Assembly: GCA_009823395.1 (NCBI GenBank)
Contig: CM020502.1
Location: 17,888,444-17,952,443 of the forward strand
Length of the DNA stretch: 64,000 bases
From: Thamnaconus septentrionalis
Taxonomy: Eukaryota; Chordata; Actinopteri; Tetraodontiformes; Monacanthidae
Direction: 5' to 3'
In this document: one piece after another, positions 1-13,266 of the stretch
How positions within the stretch are numbered: the stretch's first letter is position 1
Layout: every line of letters starts with the position of its first letter
Notes under the pieces: model-generated
What the model was told of the DNA's origin: nothing
Database searches by the model: none
The model's input: only the letters and a program-made list of their open reading frames with translations
Program-made: the position numbers and the translations under genes

Positions 1-3000
1 GCTAACCCTCTAGCGGCAACGCTAACCCTGAGCGGCTGGCAGAGAGGGCAGTGGCTAACGTTGCGTACACTGGCCTGTCATTTTCAGTTGAGTTTGAAAC
101 TTAAACTGTTATTAATCATCTGATTCACATTGGATTGTCAGGCGGCTTGGCTGGCTCTCACTGTTGGTTTGTGTAGTGTGCATGTGTGCGTGCGTGTGTC
201 CCACAGTCTAACAACTGGATATTGTGTCTATTCATGCCAGTACAATGTTCTGTGCCCAGATTGTGTCCCTCATGGTAACTGCTCCTCAGAGCCTTTTCTG
301 CACGGCAACGGAAGAATTCTAGTTTTAGATTACAGACGATAAACAAAGCTAAACACAACTTTCAAACGTCCAATATGGTGCAGAAAGAAATGGCAAGTCT
401 GTCCTTTATCTCCATTGACTTCAATTCTTACTATTTCTGATTTGATTTGATTGATTTTGGGATATAATTCAAACAAATCCAAAGAATAACAACACACAAG
501 CATTGAGACAAAAGGTGTGCGCAAAACATTTTGGATATCACCAGTCTGTGACGTCACAAAGGGCTGATACTGACACCTCTTCCAGGTTATTGACAACACC
601 CATGTGAAAGGTACAACAAACAATTTTTGCAGGAAACATAATTTTGTTTTGCACAAAGCTGTAAACAGAGGGCTAAAAATGTTCCTCACTAGAACTTCGG
701 GACATTTGCCCTTGAGATGAAATTCCAGAATGCACATAAAAAGCAGGTGCACCATAAAAGTTGATGTTCTGTCAGCCTTTGTATGTTCATGTCTCACTCT
801 TGCAGGACTTATTACATAATGTGCTGTGCTCTGAAAAAGTGATTCATGGCAAAAACCACAAAAAATAGGGTGTGATTCATGAATTGGCCACTACATTTTC
901 TGATTCACAGTCCTCTTCATTGTTCTGTTCACACTTTCTAGTCATGAGACCACTATGATGCCGGACAAAAAGGTCACGTGACCTGAAGTCAACGTCTCAT
1001 TAACTTTTAAGAGTCATTAAATATCTTAATTTCATCATAAAACATCACTGTGGCATGAACCTTTTAAACCTGTTTTTTACATATGAAAAAACTACATTTT
1101 GCCCCCAAAGGCAAAACTCCATAACGTTGTACCAACAGTGTACACTCTTTTCTGAAGTTTTGTATAGTTTCATTCTTTTATTATTAAATGTCGAGGCTGT
1201 TCTCCTGGACTTCAGGATGAAAAATAAAGATTTGTGACATTTTATGACATTAATCATCTAAGATGCAATCACGGAGATTCACTGTAAAGCGAGCCAAGCC
1301 ACGTGAAAGGCTTTATGTTTGTTCAGGAGAACAGAAGTCGAGGAGTTTTTCCTTGGGAAACGTGATTTCGCTGTTGCGAACGTGACTTCGTACAGAAAGA
1401 ACTTGCAGAACAACGTTAAAGTATTGACCCCGCCTGTAGGAACAGGTAATCCGGCCGTCGTAAATAAAACCGTCACGTCTTAAATCGGAATTTTCCGACG
1501 CCGCAAACGTTTCGCTTGGATTTAAAGAAAAAAATAAAATAGAAAGAAAAAAAATCATAACAGAAAACAACAGTGGCGGCTTTCAGAAGCCTGACATCAG
1601 TCCGGCCCCAGCTGCCGTGTGAGGGAGAAGGAGCGGCAGACTGCAAACCACATCTCTGCCTGCCAGAAATCACATTTCCTTCGACGGCGTCGGCTGGTTT
1701 ACATTAAATCTCGCACATGCATGGCGAAGCCCCGGGTCCGCCCACTTCACATTTCATTACCAAGTTGAAACTCAAACCGTTGCGCGGGGGCCTCTCCGGC
1801 CACTTTGGCTCCGATCGTATCGAGAGGTCGAGATGAGGAAGAGAAAGAACTTTGGAGAAGCGGTCGTTGTTTTGTTGTGTATAGGAGGGGAGCGCAGCGG
1901 TTTGAATTCATCCCGAGGGATCAGGAGCGATGGAAACTGAAGGATCCAGGGTCAGGACGCACCCCGCCCCCCTCCCCCCATCCCTCTCTTTACATGTGTG
2001 TACAAGTTGCACGGTCCCGATGGCATGGGAGTAGACTGCTGCTCCAGCGTGCTCACTGCTCGCTTAATGAAAGTGCTTCTTCAGACTTTAGTGACAGCAA
2101 AGAAAAAAACCCGACAAGTCTCGCTCTGTTAGGTTTCATTTCACTTTCTTTTGAGCAAATACTTGAAGCCCTCAGAGGACGAGAGGCCATATCTGGTCAT
2201 TTCCAGAGGCTTATTGTTACACACAGTAATATAATAATAAATATAGCATGGGCTGTTTTCTTCTCGATTTGTTTCTTGGTTCCATCCTGAAGTTGCTGAA
2301 GTTGTAATGTGCCTCATCATGAGCTGTTTGACTAATGCGAAGTTCCTCATGACTCATGTCCCAATGTCCAAAAGGGAACAAATATTATTAGAACCTTAAG
2401 TGTGTTTCATTTTTACAAATACATTAACGAGGAACTGTGTGCAAACCTCTGACTCTGATTTAGATTCAAACCAAACTTTTTAAAAGTCACTCATGAAAAA
2501 TGATCCTCTTACATCCCCTATTGACTCTCTAGAAGTTTGGTTTTTAAATACAGTCAATCACCAAGACTGCGCTGCAACATCTCGCTCCAAAAAAAACAGA
2601 TGCAGAGATGTAATCATAGTAGATTGCCTCTCTGCTACAAAACTGTGGCGTGAAACCGAATCATCACTTGGCCTTTGCAGCCCGGATTTGGCTCTTTTGT
2701 CCCGCCCATTTCCAACTATCCTCACCTCAAAAATCCCTCTGCTGAAAGATGCATCCTACCAACTGTTCTTTCCTTCACACAGGCTTCGCCCGCCAATGGA
2801 TTTGGTCTCCGCCAGTGTCCTTTCTTTCTTTTTTTTGTGGGCTAATTAGGGAGCACAGGCCCTGTGGCAAGATCGCCCTGTTTAACCGACCTTGCAGAGC
2901 AGCCTGGACCTTCGAATCTGCACTTCAACCTGGCGTCCTTTGAGGAGAAAGCAGGCCTGGCGGTGACAAAACAGGAAGAGCTCAAAAACAATGGCAACAG

Positions 3001-5053
3001 CCACGTGGGTCACGCGGTGAGGCCAGTTTTATCACAACTGGACAGCGTTTCCAGGCCTCCGAGCCACTTAAGGTTTTTTTCTTTTTTGTTTGTTTTTTTT
3101 ACTTCTGACCAGCAACACGTTTGTGCAGGCTGTGCAATCGTAAAGGTCATCCGAGCCTCTGAGACTTGGACTTTTTTTTAATGGCTTCAGGAGACCCGGG
3201 TGTTTACACCTGGGACTCCCAGCACCATTTTCTGGGATGAAGCTGCCTTTCAAAATTCTCAGTTTAGCTCAAAACGGTGTAGAGACGTGCACATCACACG
3301 TTAGCCCTTGCACCAACAGGAAGCCAGTGACTACCAACTGGCTGAAAAGTGAAGTAAAAAGAAAATCTTGCCCGTTTTTGTCTCTGATAGGTACTCAGGT
3401 CTTCCTCAAACTGCTGTCTGTGGGATGTTTTCAAGATGGACCTGCGATGTTAATCCCATCCATGAAAAAAAAGAAATCCATCTACTGCATCAGATTAATG
3501 TTTGGCAGCCTCTTCCTTTGGATGATTTTCACTTGCTTGACCTGCTTTGGGGACACAAGTGAAGTGAAGCCACTAGTCACTCGCTGGTTCAGACGCTCCC
3601 TTTAAGACGAGAACTAAAATATCATTAATTTCCGCCGACTCAGCATCACTTTGCCAGGAGGAGAGAGCACAGCGGAGGGTGGTGTTGAACTCCCGCTGCT
3701 GCTAAGCCGTCTTCAGCGGGGGATTAATGTCCCCCTCCAAAAAAGTAGCAGTGTAGGTGTGTCGGGGCCTCATGCTGGCTTTGCCTTTAGTCAGCGATAC
3801 CCTCAGAACCTCTCTTGCCCACCCCACCCCCGCGCCACGAGGTTTTCAGGGAAGTTAATCCTTCCTCTTGAGGGGGGTTTGAGGGTCGGGGCAGGGAGGG
3901 GAGACGGTGACGGGGGCGTATATACGTTCCAGCTGCCGGAAATACGAGATCAAGTGCAGACACAGGTGATTTCCATTGTCCCACATTTCAAGAGGAGAGA
4001 GTTCCTGTTTCGCTGTATCACGGATGGACTCTGTACATTCTGGAGGATGTACCGCAAGGCGTCGCGGCCGTCAAGGGTCGGTCTGAAATAATGTTTGGGT
4101 TGGTGCCATGGGCAAGAGAAATGGTGGCAGAAGTGACAGAGTGAGCATTTCAAGCCTGGGTGACACTCCCAGACACATGCATGCTACAAAGACGCTACGG
4201 TGGTACCCAGAGGATTGTTGTCATAGCTGGACAAATACGCGAACCCGCATATCCACCCTGGCCGCAGATTGGCCACGACGTGTGTTTACCCTGAGAGCCT
4301 TGCACAAAAAGAGAAAAAAAATCCTCACCGAGCCTTTTCTTCTCTGCCCGTCTGATTTATACCTCACTACTGTACACCGGCCCGCCTTTTTTAATGAGAA
4401 ACACTGGCACCGCAGACCTCCGCCAGCCAGCGCCGTACCACCAGCGCCATTTCGAGCCCCATATGGACGAGTTTAAACACGAGCCGTCTTGGCTCGCTTT
4501 CACAGAGTCACAGGACATTTATCTTTATTCCCCGCTTCGTATTCGCAGTCCCGTACAGAGAAATGGCTTTCGCAGATGTGTTCCGACCCCTCTCCCGGTT
4601 CCCCCTCCTCACACTTCACTTACATGCATTTGCATTTTTTTTCCCCTCCTCGCTATCTCTCTCCTTCACCCTGCCTCGCTCTGCACCAGTGCAAAGTTAT
4701 TGAGCTTTGCATCTGTGAAATGTCGCCCTGCGTTTGACGTAGAGAGGCGAAAAGGGGGAAGCGGGTGACTGTTGTTTCCTCCTCGACTCATATCCTTCCT
4801 CCTCCTAATTAGAAATATAGTGGAGGGAAAGGCTAAACCTTATTTACCAACATCTGAGAGTTTGGAAGCAATATGATGGTGAGAAACGCCGGCTGAAAGA
4901 GTCCCAAGTGCAAAATTGATGAGCTATAACGGGGGAGCATGTAATATTTAAAGGCTCCATACACTCGGGTCATAAACGCCTTTCCTTCCTGATCATCGGG
5001 TCGAGTGTTTGAGCTTCTGTCAGTGCAGTGTGCCGAGGCTCCTTTCAGTAGTG
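1..5053. other. Intergenic, no gene recognised
   Basis: Short reading frames here show no domain and no codon signature. The interval starts with an imperfect direct repeat of GCTAACCCT and has one copy of the GTGACGTCAC dispersed repeat (about 543-690). Stretches around 1690-1800, 3600-3790 and 4780-5000 look non-repetitive but carry nothing I can name. Confidence 0.6.
543..690. repeat. Dispersed repeat copy with GTGACGTCAC core
   Basis: The palindrome is at 548-557. The following sequence (TTCCAGGTTATTGACAACACCC, then TGTAAACAGAGGGCTAAA) matches in order a copy near 49966-50145. These are therefore two members of one repeat family. The class is unknown to me. Confidence 0.6.
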
Positions 5054-5598
5054 CAGAGGTGGAAAAAGTTTTCACATTAAGTAAAAGTACAAATACTTGG
5101 GTAAGAAAAATACTCTAGTAAATGTAAATGTACTGATTCAACTTGTTTACTTAAGTAAAAGTAAGAAAAGTACAGGTTATGAAAAATACGTAAGAAGAAA
5201 ATGGCATTAATGAAACAATAAATTTGTTAATTTCGCAAAAATGAAAAAGTTGTGACAGGAGAATCTGTATTGAACTGACCGGAGTGACCACAAAGCCAAG
5301 AACTCTAAAATAATCTCCCTGCAAAATATGATCCACTCACACCTTTAACTACAAAACAACATAATTGAAATAGCTCCACTTTAAATAACAACAAATTACA
5401 AAAACACTTTTAAACACAAAAGTAACAATCGTGTTTGTGCAGTGTGAGAAGTAGACAGGACAGATATTGGTCTACTAATATAGGGAGTAAAAGTAAAAAG
5501 TTGTCAGAAAAAGAAAAACTCAAGTCAAGTACTGGTACATGAAAAATCTACTTAACTCCAGTCGTATGTATTTGGTACTTGGTTACTTCCCACCTCTG
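5054..5598. mobile_element. hAT-type MITE with CAGAGGTGG termini
   Basis: The ends CAGAGGTGG and CCACCTCTG form the terminal inverted repeat. The interior is dense in AAGTA/TACTT motifs, as in a widespread teleost non-autonomous hAT family. The flanks CAGTAGTG and CAGTGATG agree at 6 of 8 positions, consistent with an aged 8-bp target duplication. There is no transposase. Confidence 0.8.
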
Positions 5599-8500
5599 CA
5601 GTGATGTAACCACCAGCACTCAGACAGTTCAGCCAGTGCAACCGGAACCTAATGACAAACATCTGAGACACGAAAGCACACAGAGGCGTTTTTTTTTTCT
5701 TTTTCTTTTTTTTTCTTCCCTTTTTATTTGGTTTTATTTCCAGCGGAACGCCTCCCGACGATCCCGCCGCGCCAAAGGCCATCCGCTCACATCGGCCGCA
5801 TCCCGGCTCCTGCCTCACCCCGGAGTCTCTCGCTAAAAATAAAGAGGGGAGCGCGCAAAACTCTCAAGGTTCCTCGGCTGGCTTTCTTCAGCTTGCCAAT
5901 TATCGACCGCCGCCATTGTCTAGACGCGCGGTGCTCGGATATGAAAAAAAAAAAAAAAAAAAAAAAATGCCCTATCAAATGTAATGACCCCACCTGCCTC
6001 CAGTCTACTTATATAAGGGAAAGATTACACAAGCAAAAGGAAAAAGAAATGAAAAAAAAAAAAAAACCTACCACAGGCAAGCGGACCGATATAGCCAGTT
6101 GGCTCTTTGTGTATATTTGATCAAGCGTGTCGGCTACAGTGCGGGGAGCAGTGGGGTGCGTTTAAAACGAGATGGAGGACGTGCAGGAGTCTGCGTGTCG
6201 CAGAGGGGCGGGAGGGAGAGACGGAGGGAGCGGGGGAGGGAGATAGACAGAGAGAAGGAGGAGGAGGAGGAGGAGAAGGAGGAGGCCCACAGTCTCCTTC
6301 CCGTGCTAGCGGAGCAAATTTATCATCCCGCCGCGGCCCGGACGTATAAACTGTTTGGGCCGAAATGTAGGTTTTACACAAATACTTTGGCAGCGCGCAG
6401 CAGTCACGCCAGCGCGAAGAATTAGTGTAAAAAAGGAGGGATAGAAGAGGAGGAGGAGGAGGAGGAGAGAGGAGAGAGGAGAAGGTGGAGGTTTGGACTG
6501 CTGGAGCCACACTTCCACACTTCAAGGGCTCCGGTGACAGGGAAGCTGCTCCGTTTCAGCACCGTCAGCACTTTTCTTCACGCGTATGTGTGTCTATGTG
6601 CGCGCGCACGTGTGTGCACGCTGTTACATATGTGCCTATCCACAGGGAATGCAAACTCACCACGCTGTTGTGCACCATAAAGCAAGGGCATTTTGCTACA
6701 TAGGCGCAAAGGACAAGAGCGCACACACACTGCGCACCGATACGGAACATTTTTTTTTTTCCTTCCTGGTTGTGCTGATACGGGTCATTTGGGCCAAAGT
6801 GAGACATCGGCCAATGATCGGCGAGCACCTTTCGACTCTCGCGGTGGGTCGCGAGTTGGTATTTGCTTTTAAAGAGGCTCCAAACTGGCACTGTGGCACT
6901 TGCATCCTGGTGTGGATGGTGCACATGGAAATCTGGGTGGGCCTCATTAGTTTCCATCAAGCTACACATTAAATACTGTATGGATTTGGCAAAAAAAAAA
7001 CAAAAACAAACTTGAATCAACTTCCTGGGGATTGTAATGAAGTTCGTGCGCCCGCATAAATCGTCACGTTTTCGTCTATTTTGAAACAAGGGCTGAGGTG
7101 CGAAATGTTTGATGGAAACAGGTTTGTTGAATTACCTCAGTTATTGGTTTCGTTTGCTTTTGCTCGTTCAAACTTCCGCGTAAACCCACCCGATGCGTCT
7201 CAACGTGTCATGTGGCCTCACCAGACCGCTTCATGGAATCATAAAACTGGTGTTGGCAACTTTCATTCAGAAAAATAAAGGAGGCCTCCCGCAGTATTCG
7301 GGGTCAGGACCATCACAGGCCAGTGGCTCGCCAGTAGTGGTCAATCATAACTGAAAGTAGGTTTTCAAAAAAGTAGAGGGTTAACATAGTTTGAACTGCT
7401 TTGTTACCAACAGACATTACAAATAACGCCTAAATTGTGTTGAAATCTTTTAATTGACATATTTCTACACAGCAATCAATAAAGTGCAGGATGGATGGCT
7501 TTTACAAAATCAATTAAATTAATAAAGCCTAAAAGAACAAGCGATCCTGACTCCATGCAGCCAGTACGCAGCTGTTGTGAACGGGTTGTGCAATGGTATT
7601 GACTGTCGCTGCATAGAATACAGTTTTGAACGCAAACTCCATGGAAATGAATGTGAGTTGGCAGCAAAAAAAAATTGCGTTCAAGGCAACTCAGAAATAC
7701 GGGCCATCCCGTATCCATTCAAAACGGAACGCAGACATTGTCAAATACGGAACAATTCTGTATTGTAAGGGATGGTTGGCAACTCTACATAAAAACCCAA
7801 GATGGGGCTTAAGCTAATTTAATGAGTGACTTTCAGAGAGAAATTGCTATCCACATCGACCTACTAGAACAAAGAGCATAAATGTGGAGCTGTGGCTGGT
7901 CATCTTTGTAGCAGGTCATGGTCGAAACCTCTGCGTGAATGTTTCATCATAATCTCTGACAGGTCTTTGGAAAATTCAAGGCAAAAAAAAAATTAAAAAA
8001 AATAAAAGAATAGTGGAGCAAGCTGCCTTCTTGAGCGCTGCTTAATGGAAAGGCTAACCAGAAGTTTCTGGCTTAACAGCAGGTGTATTGTTCTCCGTTG
8101 TTCTCAATTTCACACAACGAATTTTTCATCATGTAACATGTTACATGGATTCTCTGAGGAACAAAAAAAAAAAAAAAAACATCCAGTCAAATTTATAAAA
8201 TCCAATTTGTGAGCCTGGCAAGCAGCCTTGCAACCCAGGAAGCAGCACAGCGACGGAGGAAAACGAGCAATTCAGGACCAATTATAGAGCAAACAATAAC
8301 TTCTTTTCTTCTTTACAGAAAAAAAAAAAAATCAAGCGACTGGCTTGCTTTACACTAGATGACCCACGTTGGTTTGAATTTAGAAAGGGAAGTGCAAGTC
8401 ATCAAAAGGACAAACCACCACTTGGGAAAAACAAAAAGTCCCCGTTGTCTTTCACTGTTCACCTACACCGACCCCGCCAGTAAAACGATAAAAGACAGTT

Positions 8501-9200
8501 TTCTTTCATTCAGTCATCTATGATGAAAACACACACACACACACGCACAACACATGAGCACAACATCACAAAAAAAAAAAAAAAATAACGTGTTTCCGTG
8601 TGGTGCGGTGGCACAGTGGCACCCGGCAGTAAAGTGCATCCATCCCTGGCTGGCACGCAGGACACCCATTCAGTGGCTGACAGGGTGTCACACCACATGA
8701 TTTATGACAGGTAATTATGGTTATGGAGGTGACATCATATCCTGCTGGCTGCCTGCTGCATGTATGCGTGCGAGCACGTGCGCGCGCCCGCCTGTGTTTG
8801 CGACTAATTAGTTATGCTGTCTGGATCCAGCAGCGGCCGTCTTTGTTGTTTTCTGCGGAACGGAAGACAAGGCTTGTCACAACATCATCGCCCGCCCGCT
8901 CTGCCGGCGTGCGTGCGCGGGTTCGTACGTACGCGCGCTAGCGAAGGCACAATTATTTCCACGTTAGTTTAATGCTGGAGTTTTAGTCTTCTGTATGAGC
9001 TCGGCGCTGACGGTACACCTCACACCTCAAATGAGATAGCAGAGGTGATGATAGGCTCACTTATACAATGATACACTGACTAATACCGATACAGATACAT
9101 GGTTTCAGGTTGTCGTAGGAACCGCAGCAGGAAGTTCTGAAGCCAAGCTGAGACAGTGTAAACCTTAGCATTTGCCATTGTGCTACATGTCCTCAGAAAG
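5599..9200. other. Intergenic, no gene recognised
   Basis: The interval holds poly(A) runs (5943-5967, 6050-6066), long purine-rich GGA/GAGG tracts (about 6190-6290 and 6436-6490), a possible regulatory block near 6310-6420, another near 6800-6970, and alternating CG/CA/GT purine-pyrimidine tracts (8758-8795, 8905-8941). No coding signal was recognised. Confidence 0.6.
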
Positions 9201-9847
9201 CAGTGGTGGGCCGTCAGGGCCAGTGAGGCCTTCACCGCTAGCCTGAACATACTCAGAAAAGTTATACTGCTTCCAGTGTTGTATATTATAGTAGAGTTTT
9301 TATCCAATCATATTTCAGCTAGCTTGTATTGTCACAGTCTACGAATCCTTAGGCCTTCAGAATCAAGGTCACAGCTGTGCCAACTTGACTACTTGTATTG
9401 TTGTTGCATTTTCTTTAAAACAAATGCAAACAATGTTTTTAATTTTATTTTTCACGACTACTTTGCTTTGTTGTCATCTCACTGGTGTCTTATTTGAAAA
9501 GGCAATAGTTTACTGAACAAACTAGTTAAAGCACAAATACCATACTTTTGGTGGACTTATTGAAACTTTGTTGACTATTTGTAAGTTTTGACAATATCTG
9601 TGATCCTAACTTATTCCAAAGTTTCCTACTCTGAAGAGTGAATGCAAGCGTATTGATTTTAAATGCTCCAGAAGTGAAGTGTTGCTCAACTAGCCTATAT
9701 TAAGAGGACGTAACGTATAAGTGCGATTTTGGATGGATTCTTGAGTCGTGCTGTCATATTGATGGTATTGCGCGGTGTATTAATTTCGGTAGGGCCAGGC
9801 ATTGACGTTACTGAAGGCCTAGGCGTGAAATGCACGGGCCGCCACTG
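9201..9847. mobile_element. hAT-type MITE with CAGTGG termini
   Basis: The left end CAGTGGTGGGCC and the right end GGCCGCCACTG are inverted repeats, and AGGCCTTCA-like sub-terminal motifs recur at both ends. The flanks TCAGAAAG and TCAAAAAG match at 7 of 8 bases, the 8-bp duplication expected for hAT. At 647 bp with no long reading frame it is non-autonomous. Confidence 0.85.
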
Positions 9848-12431
9848 TCAAAAAGTCCCACTGACAGTTTTACAGGCAAGCTTTTGTGTTCGAAGCTAGC
9901 TAACTAAACAGATGGAACCCCGTCATTCCTGCTGCCAAACCCGACTTCCGGAGCACACGGAAGCGGGCCACGACCCTGCGTTTGACACGCCTTGGAAGTG
10001 GTGGCAGTTGAGAAGCGTCCCAGTCCAAATCATTACTCTGCAAGCTAACCGCCGCTGACAGCCATGGCCGCCACAAATCAGAATATGGAGAGATTATAGC
10101 GCAATTTCTCTCCCGTGTAGACTTCTGCTAATTAGACAGTGCCAAGTCTAAATAAATGCTTTCATTTAAAAGTGATTTGACAAACCATGCCTACCTCTTG
10201 GATGAGAGGCGCCGAGTGAAGTTATTTATATATGTGAACACGAGGATTTGCACACTTAAATCCTGTATGGGAAAGCTTGTTTGTTTTTTTTTATGCGCAT
10301 TTGTCTTTTTTCCTCCCTCTTCCAAATCTTGACAGTGCACCTTCGTGTCAGTCGAGGATTCCTGAGGCTATTAAACTCGGAGCAGGTCAGAGTTGCTGCG
10401 CAGATGTCATGAGTGTCGCTAATAAACCAATTTGGCAGCAGCAAAATAATGCTAAAAATGGAAGAAAATAAATAAATAAACATACAGCGATTATACCCAC
10501 TGCCTGGAGCCAACATTATGGGGAGCATTTTCCTTTCATTTGAACGTTGAGAGGACCAGTTTCAGAAGCACGGCCATCGCCACAGGGGCTTCACTCCAAA
10601 ATGGGCATCAAAAGTATTTGAACTTTTGACTTCTATCAACCTATCTCTCTCTGTTGAAAAAAAAGAACGCTGCCACAGATTAGCATTTAGCCTCCGCGTT
10701 TGAATAAAGGTTCTGGTTGCTCCCTGACCTTGCAAATATTAAAACAAAGGTGACCTTAAGCTGCGTTTCACCCCTTGGCTGAAGCGCACATGCAAACTTC
10801 AGAAACAAAGCCAGGGCAAGTTAAACAATGCAGGGTCAAAAATAAACATTATTCAGGGAAGATATCCAAAAAGCTTTTTTCTGCCTTCATTTGCCAGTAT
10901 AAGCATTAGTAATTTTAAATATTCTAATTACAATATAAGAATAGCTTTACGATACCTGATCCCATCCAGTCTGTTGGCAACTTGGCCGGATGCTGCTCCG
11001 TATACAGGCAACAGTTGTCTCTCCCCAAGCTCCCGCGCTTTGCTCTTTTCACCCCTCTCCTGCAGGAGCACCAAAGCGTGCCTCCCGCAACACTTCCTTC
11101 AAGCTGTGCTATTTTGTGAATGGCGCGCACACACACACACACACACACTGGGGCATGAAACTCCTCACTTGAAGGGAGCTATTACGAGACGCCAGTGAAG
11201 AATCACCGGTACCTGGATATTGGAGTGCAAGAAGGGAAAAAATAATGCATGTGCTGCTTTCAAAAGGGCCGTCTTGTATTGTTGTATATAATGAGGAAGC
11301 AGAGCCGACAACCCCCTGCAAACACGGAGCCCTTCAGATAAAAGCGGCATCTTCAATGGCTTGATAGGTGGGTTTTGTATCCAACTCTGAAATCTCAGCC
11401 ATCCATCCTGCCAATTTCCACAATAGCGTTTTCAGTGTGGTCTCAGGTAACAACGGATGACATGACCGATCAGTTTTTGAGTAGATTTGAACAAAATCTA
11501 GAAGGAACTGTTAGGCCACTGTCCTTACAAGCTTCAGTAGAAGACAAGAAAAAAAAATCAGGAAGTAAGTGCAGGCCTAGCAACTGCAAAGATTTGACAA
11601 AATTGGATTTTTCACATGAAAAAAAACAAAGATTACTTGACTCCAGACAGTGATATACTGCTCATGTCATTCCCCACACTAACCACAACTCTCAAACTGT
11701 ACTGTCTCAAGTGGAACGAAGCTACGTCCCCTTTCTCAAATGAATATGTGATATAAAACTAGAAGATTCTGAAAACATTCCAAATAAATGGCTCGATATT
11801 CCGAAGAGTTAATGCCGGCACCCAATTATCGGGGAAAACATCTCCCAAATCTCAGTGGAGTAGAAAATTTAATTTCTGGGGGAAAAAAACACAAAAAAAG
11901 CAGTAGGAATCTCAAAGCAACTCAACCTGCTCTTAGGTTTAATACTAGAACGCATCCTTCCTCATTTCCCGTCTGTCGGCATTCTGGATGCTGCGTTGTT
12001 GCTGCTCAGTGGGCAGCCGACGGAAGGAAAGGACAAGAAAGTTTGTACCACATTTTCCATTTCTGTGTTTCATTCCAAGACTTTCATGTCAGAGACATTG
12101 AAAATCCACAGAGAGCGGGAAAAGAACCCCACACGGATCCACACCGGAACGCCTGAACAGTTGGCTCAGGTATTAGTCTGTGTGCCTTCATCTGGTATCA
12201 ACAGTCTCAGCGCCACCTTGGGACCCCCGACCGAGCTGCAATCCTTCAGCTGTTTAGCATATCCTATTTATTAGCAGTCCGCCTTCACACCTTCCTGCCT
12301 CGCGTGTAATTGGAGCCCCTGTCATAGTTTGTCTCTGCAGGAACCCAAGTTGGGAGCCAGAGTCGAACAGACTCCACAAAGTGACAAATGCAAAGATTTC
12401 ACATTTGCTTTAGCCGCTCCTGCCTATAGGG
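9848..12431. other. Intergenic with one possible regulatory block
   Basis: Apart from the block at 10061-10250 and a short CA run (about 11129-11150), I see only unique-looking AT-moderate DNA. No exon-like or domain-bearing frame was recognised. Confidence 0.55.
10061..10250. promoter_or_regulatory. Candidate conserved non-coding element
   Basis: A non-repetitive block with a homeodomain-type TAATTA at 10129-10134 and several TTTAAA/AATAAA-like cores. It is proposed on texture alone. Confidence 0.22.
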
Positions 12432-12592
12432 CGGAGGAGTTCAACTTTCCCGGGGTCTCGTTCACCAGTGAGGGGAAGATGGAGCACGGAATCAACCTGC
12501 GGATCAGTGCAGCGTCTGCAGTGATGCAGTTGGTGTACCGATCTGTCGTGGTGAAGGAGGAGCGAAGCCGAAAGGCAAAGCTCTCAAATTAA
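12432..12592 (+). pseudogene. LINE reverse-transcriptase C-terminal fragment
   Basis: The translated stretch includes GVSFTSEGKMEHGINLRIS, AASAVMQ and SVVVKEERSRKAKLS. This resembles the conserved downstream part of a common teleost non-LTR retrotransposon polymerase, usually written FTSEG..ME.EIDRRIGAASAVM...SVVVK.ELSRKAKLS. Only about 53 residues remain, ending in a stop where an AAGTA-rich element begins. The exact LINE clade is not assigned. Confidence 0.7.
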
Positions 12593-13266
12593 AGTACAAG
12601 GGACAAATACTATGTTACTGCACTCAAGTAGATCTGTACTTTATGTGAGTGTTTCCTTTTCTGTCTACTTTTTACTTTTACTCCCTGCATGTGTTCACAA
12701 ATATATGCACTTTCTACTTATATTGGAAAAAACACACTTGTTACTTTTTTGTTTAAAAGATACAAATTCTGTTCAAAGTAATTCACTTATTTGTTATATT
12801 AGAGTATCTACAGTAGCGACAGAATTTGAAACGATGCTGTTGTGTAGCTAAATATAAAAATGGATCATATTTTAGAGGGACATTATGAGTACCATGGCCT
12901 TGGGGTCACTGGAAGTTTTCAGTGCAGAGGAAAATAAAAATGTAGAAAACAAAATCGGTTGTTGTTGTTAAAAGTGTAAACATCCAATAGTGACTCATTG
13001 CTCATAACAATCACTGATTGCAATTTGGTTGCACTGCAGTTGAAAAAAAAGAAAAACTCAGTATTCAGAGTAGCAAAACTGTCAAATATGAAACAGATGC
13101 AAAAACCTCTGGTGAGTTCAGTGCAGATAATTCTGTCACGTCTTTTTCATTTTTGCTAAATTATCAATGAATGTTTTATTTCATTAATGGCAAAAAAGTA
13201 AGTGAAAAAAAAGTCATTTAAGTACATTTCAGAACTGGTACTTTCTTACTTGTACTGGGGTAAATG
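12593..13266. mobile_element. Degraded AAGTA/TACTT-rich MITE
   Basis: Both edges (about 12593-12730 and 13195-13262) carry the ACTCAAGTAGATCTGTACTTT and TTAAGTACATTT type motifs of the teleost hAT MITE group seen at 5054-5598. Clear CAGAGGTGG termini are missing, so the limits are approximate. Its left edge coincides with the end of the LINE fragment. Confidence 0.45.
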
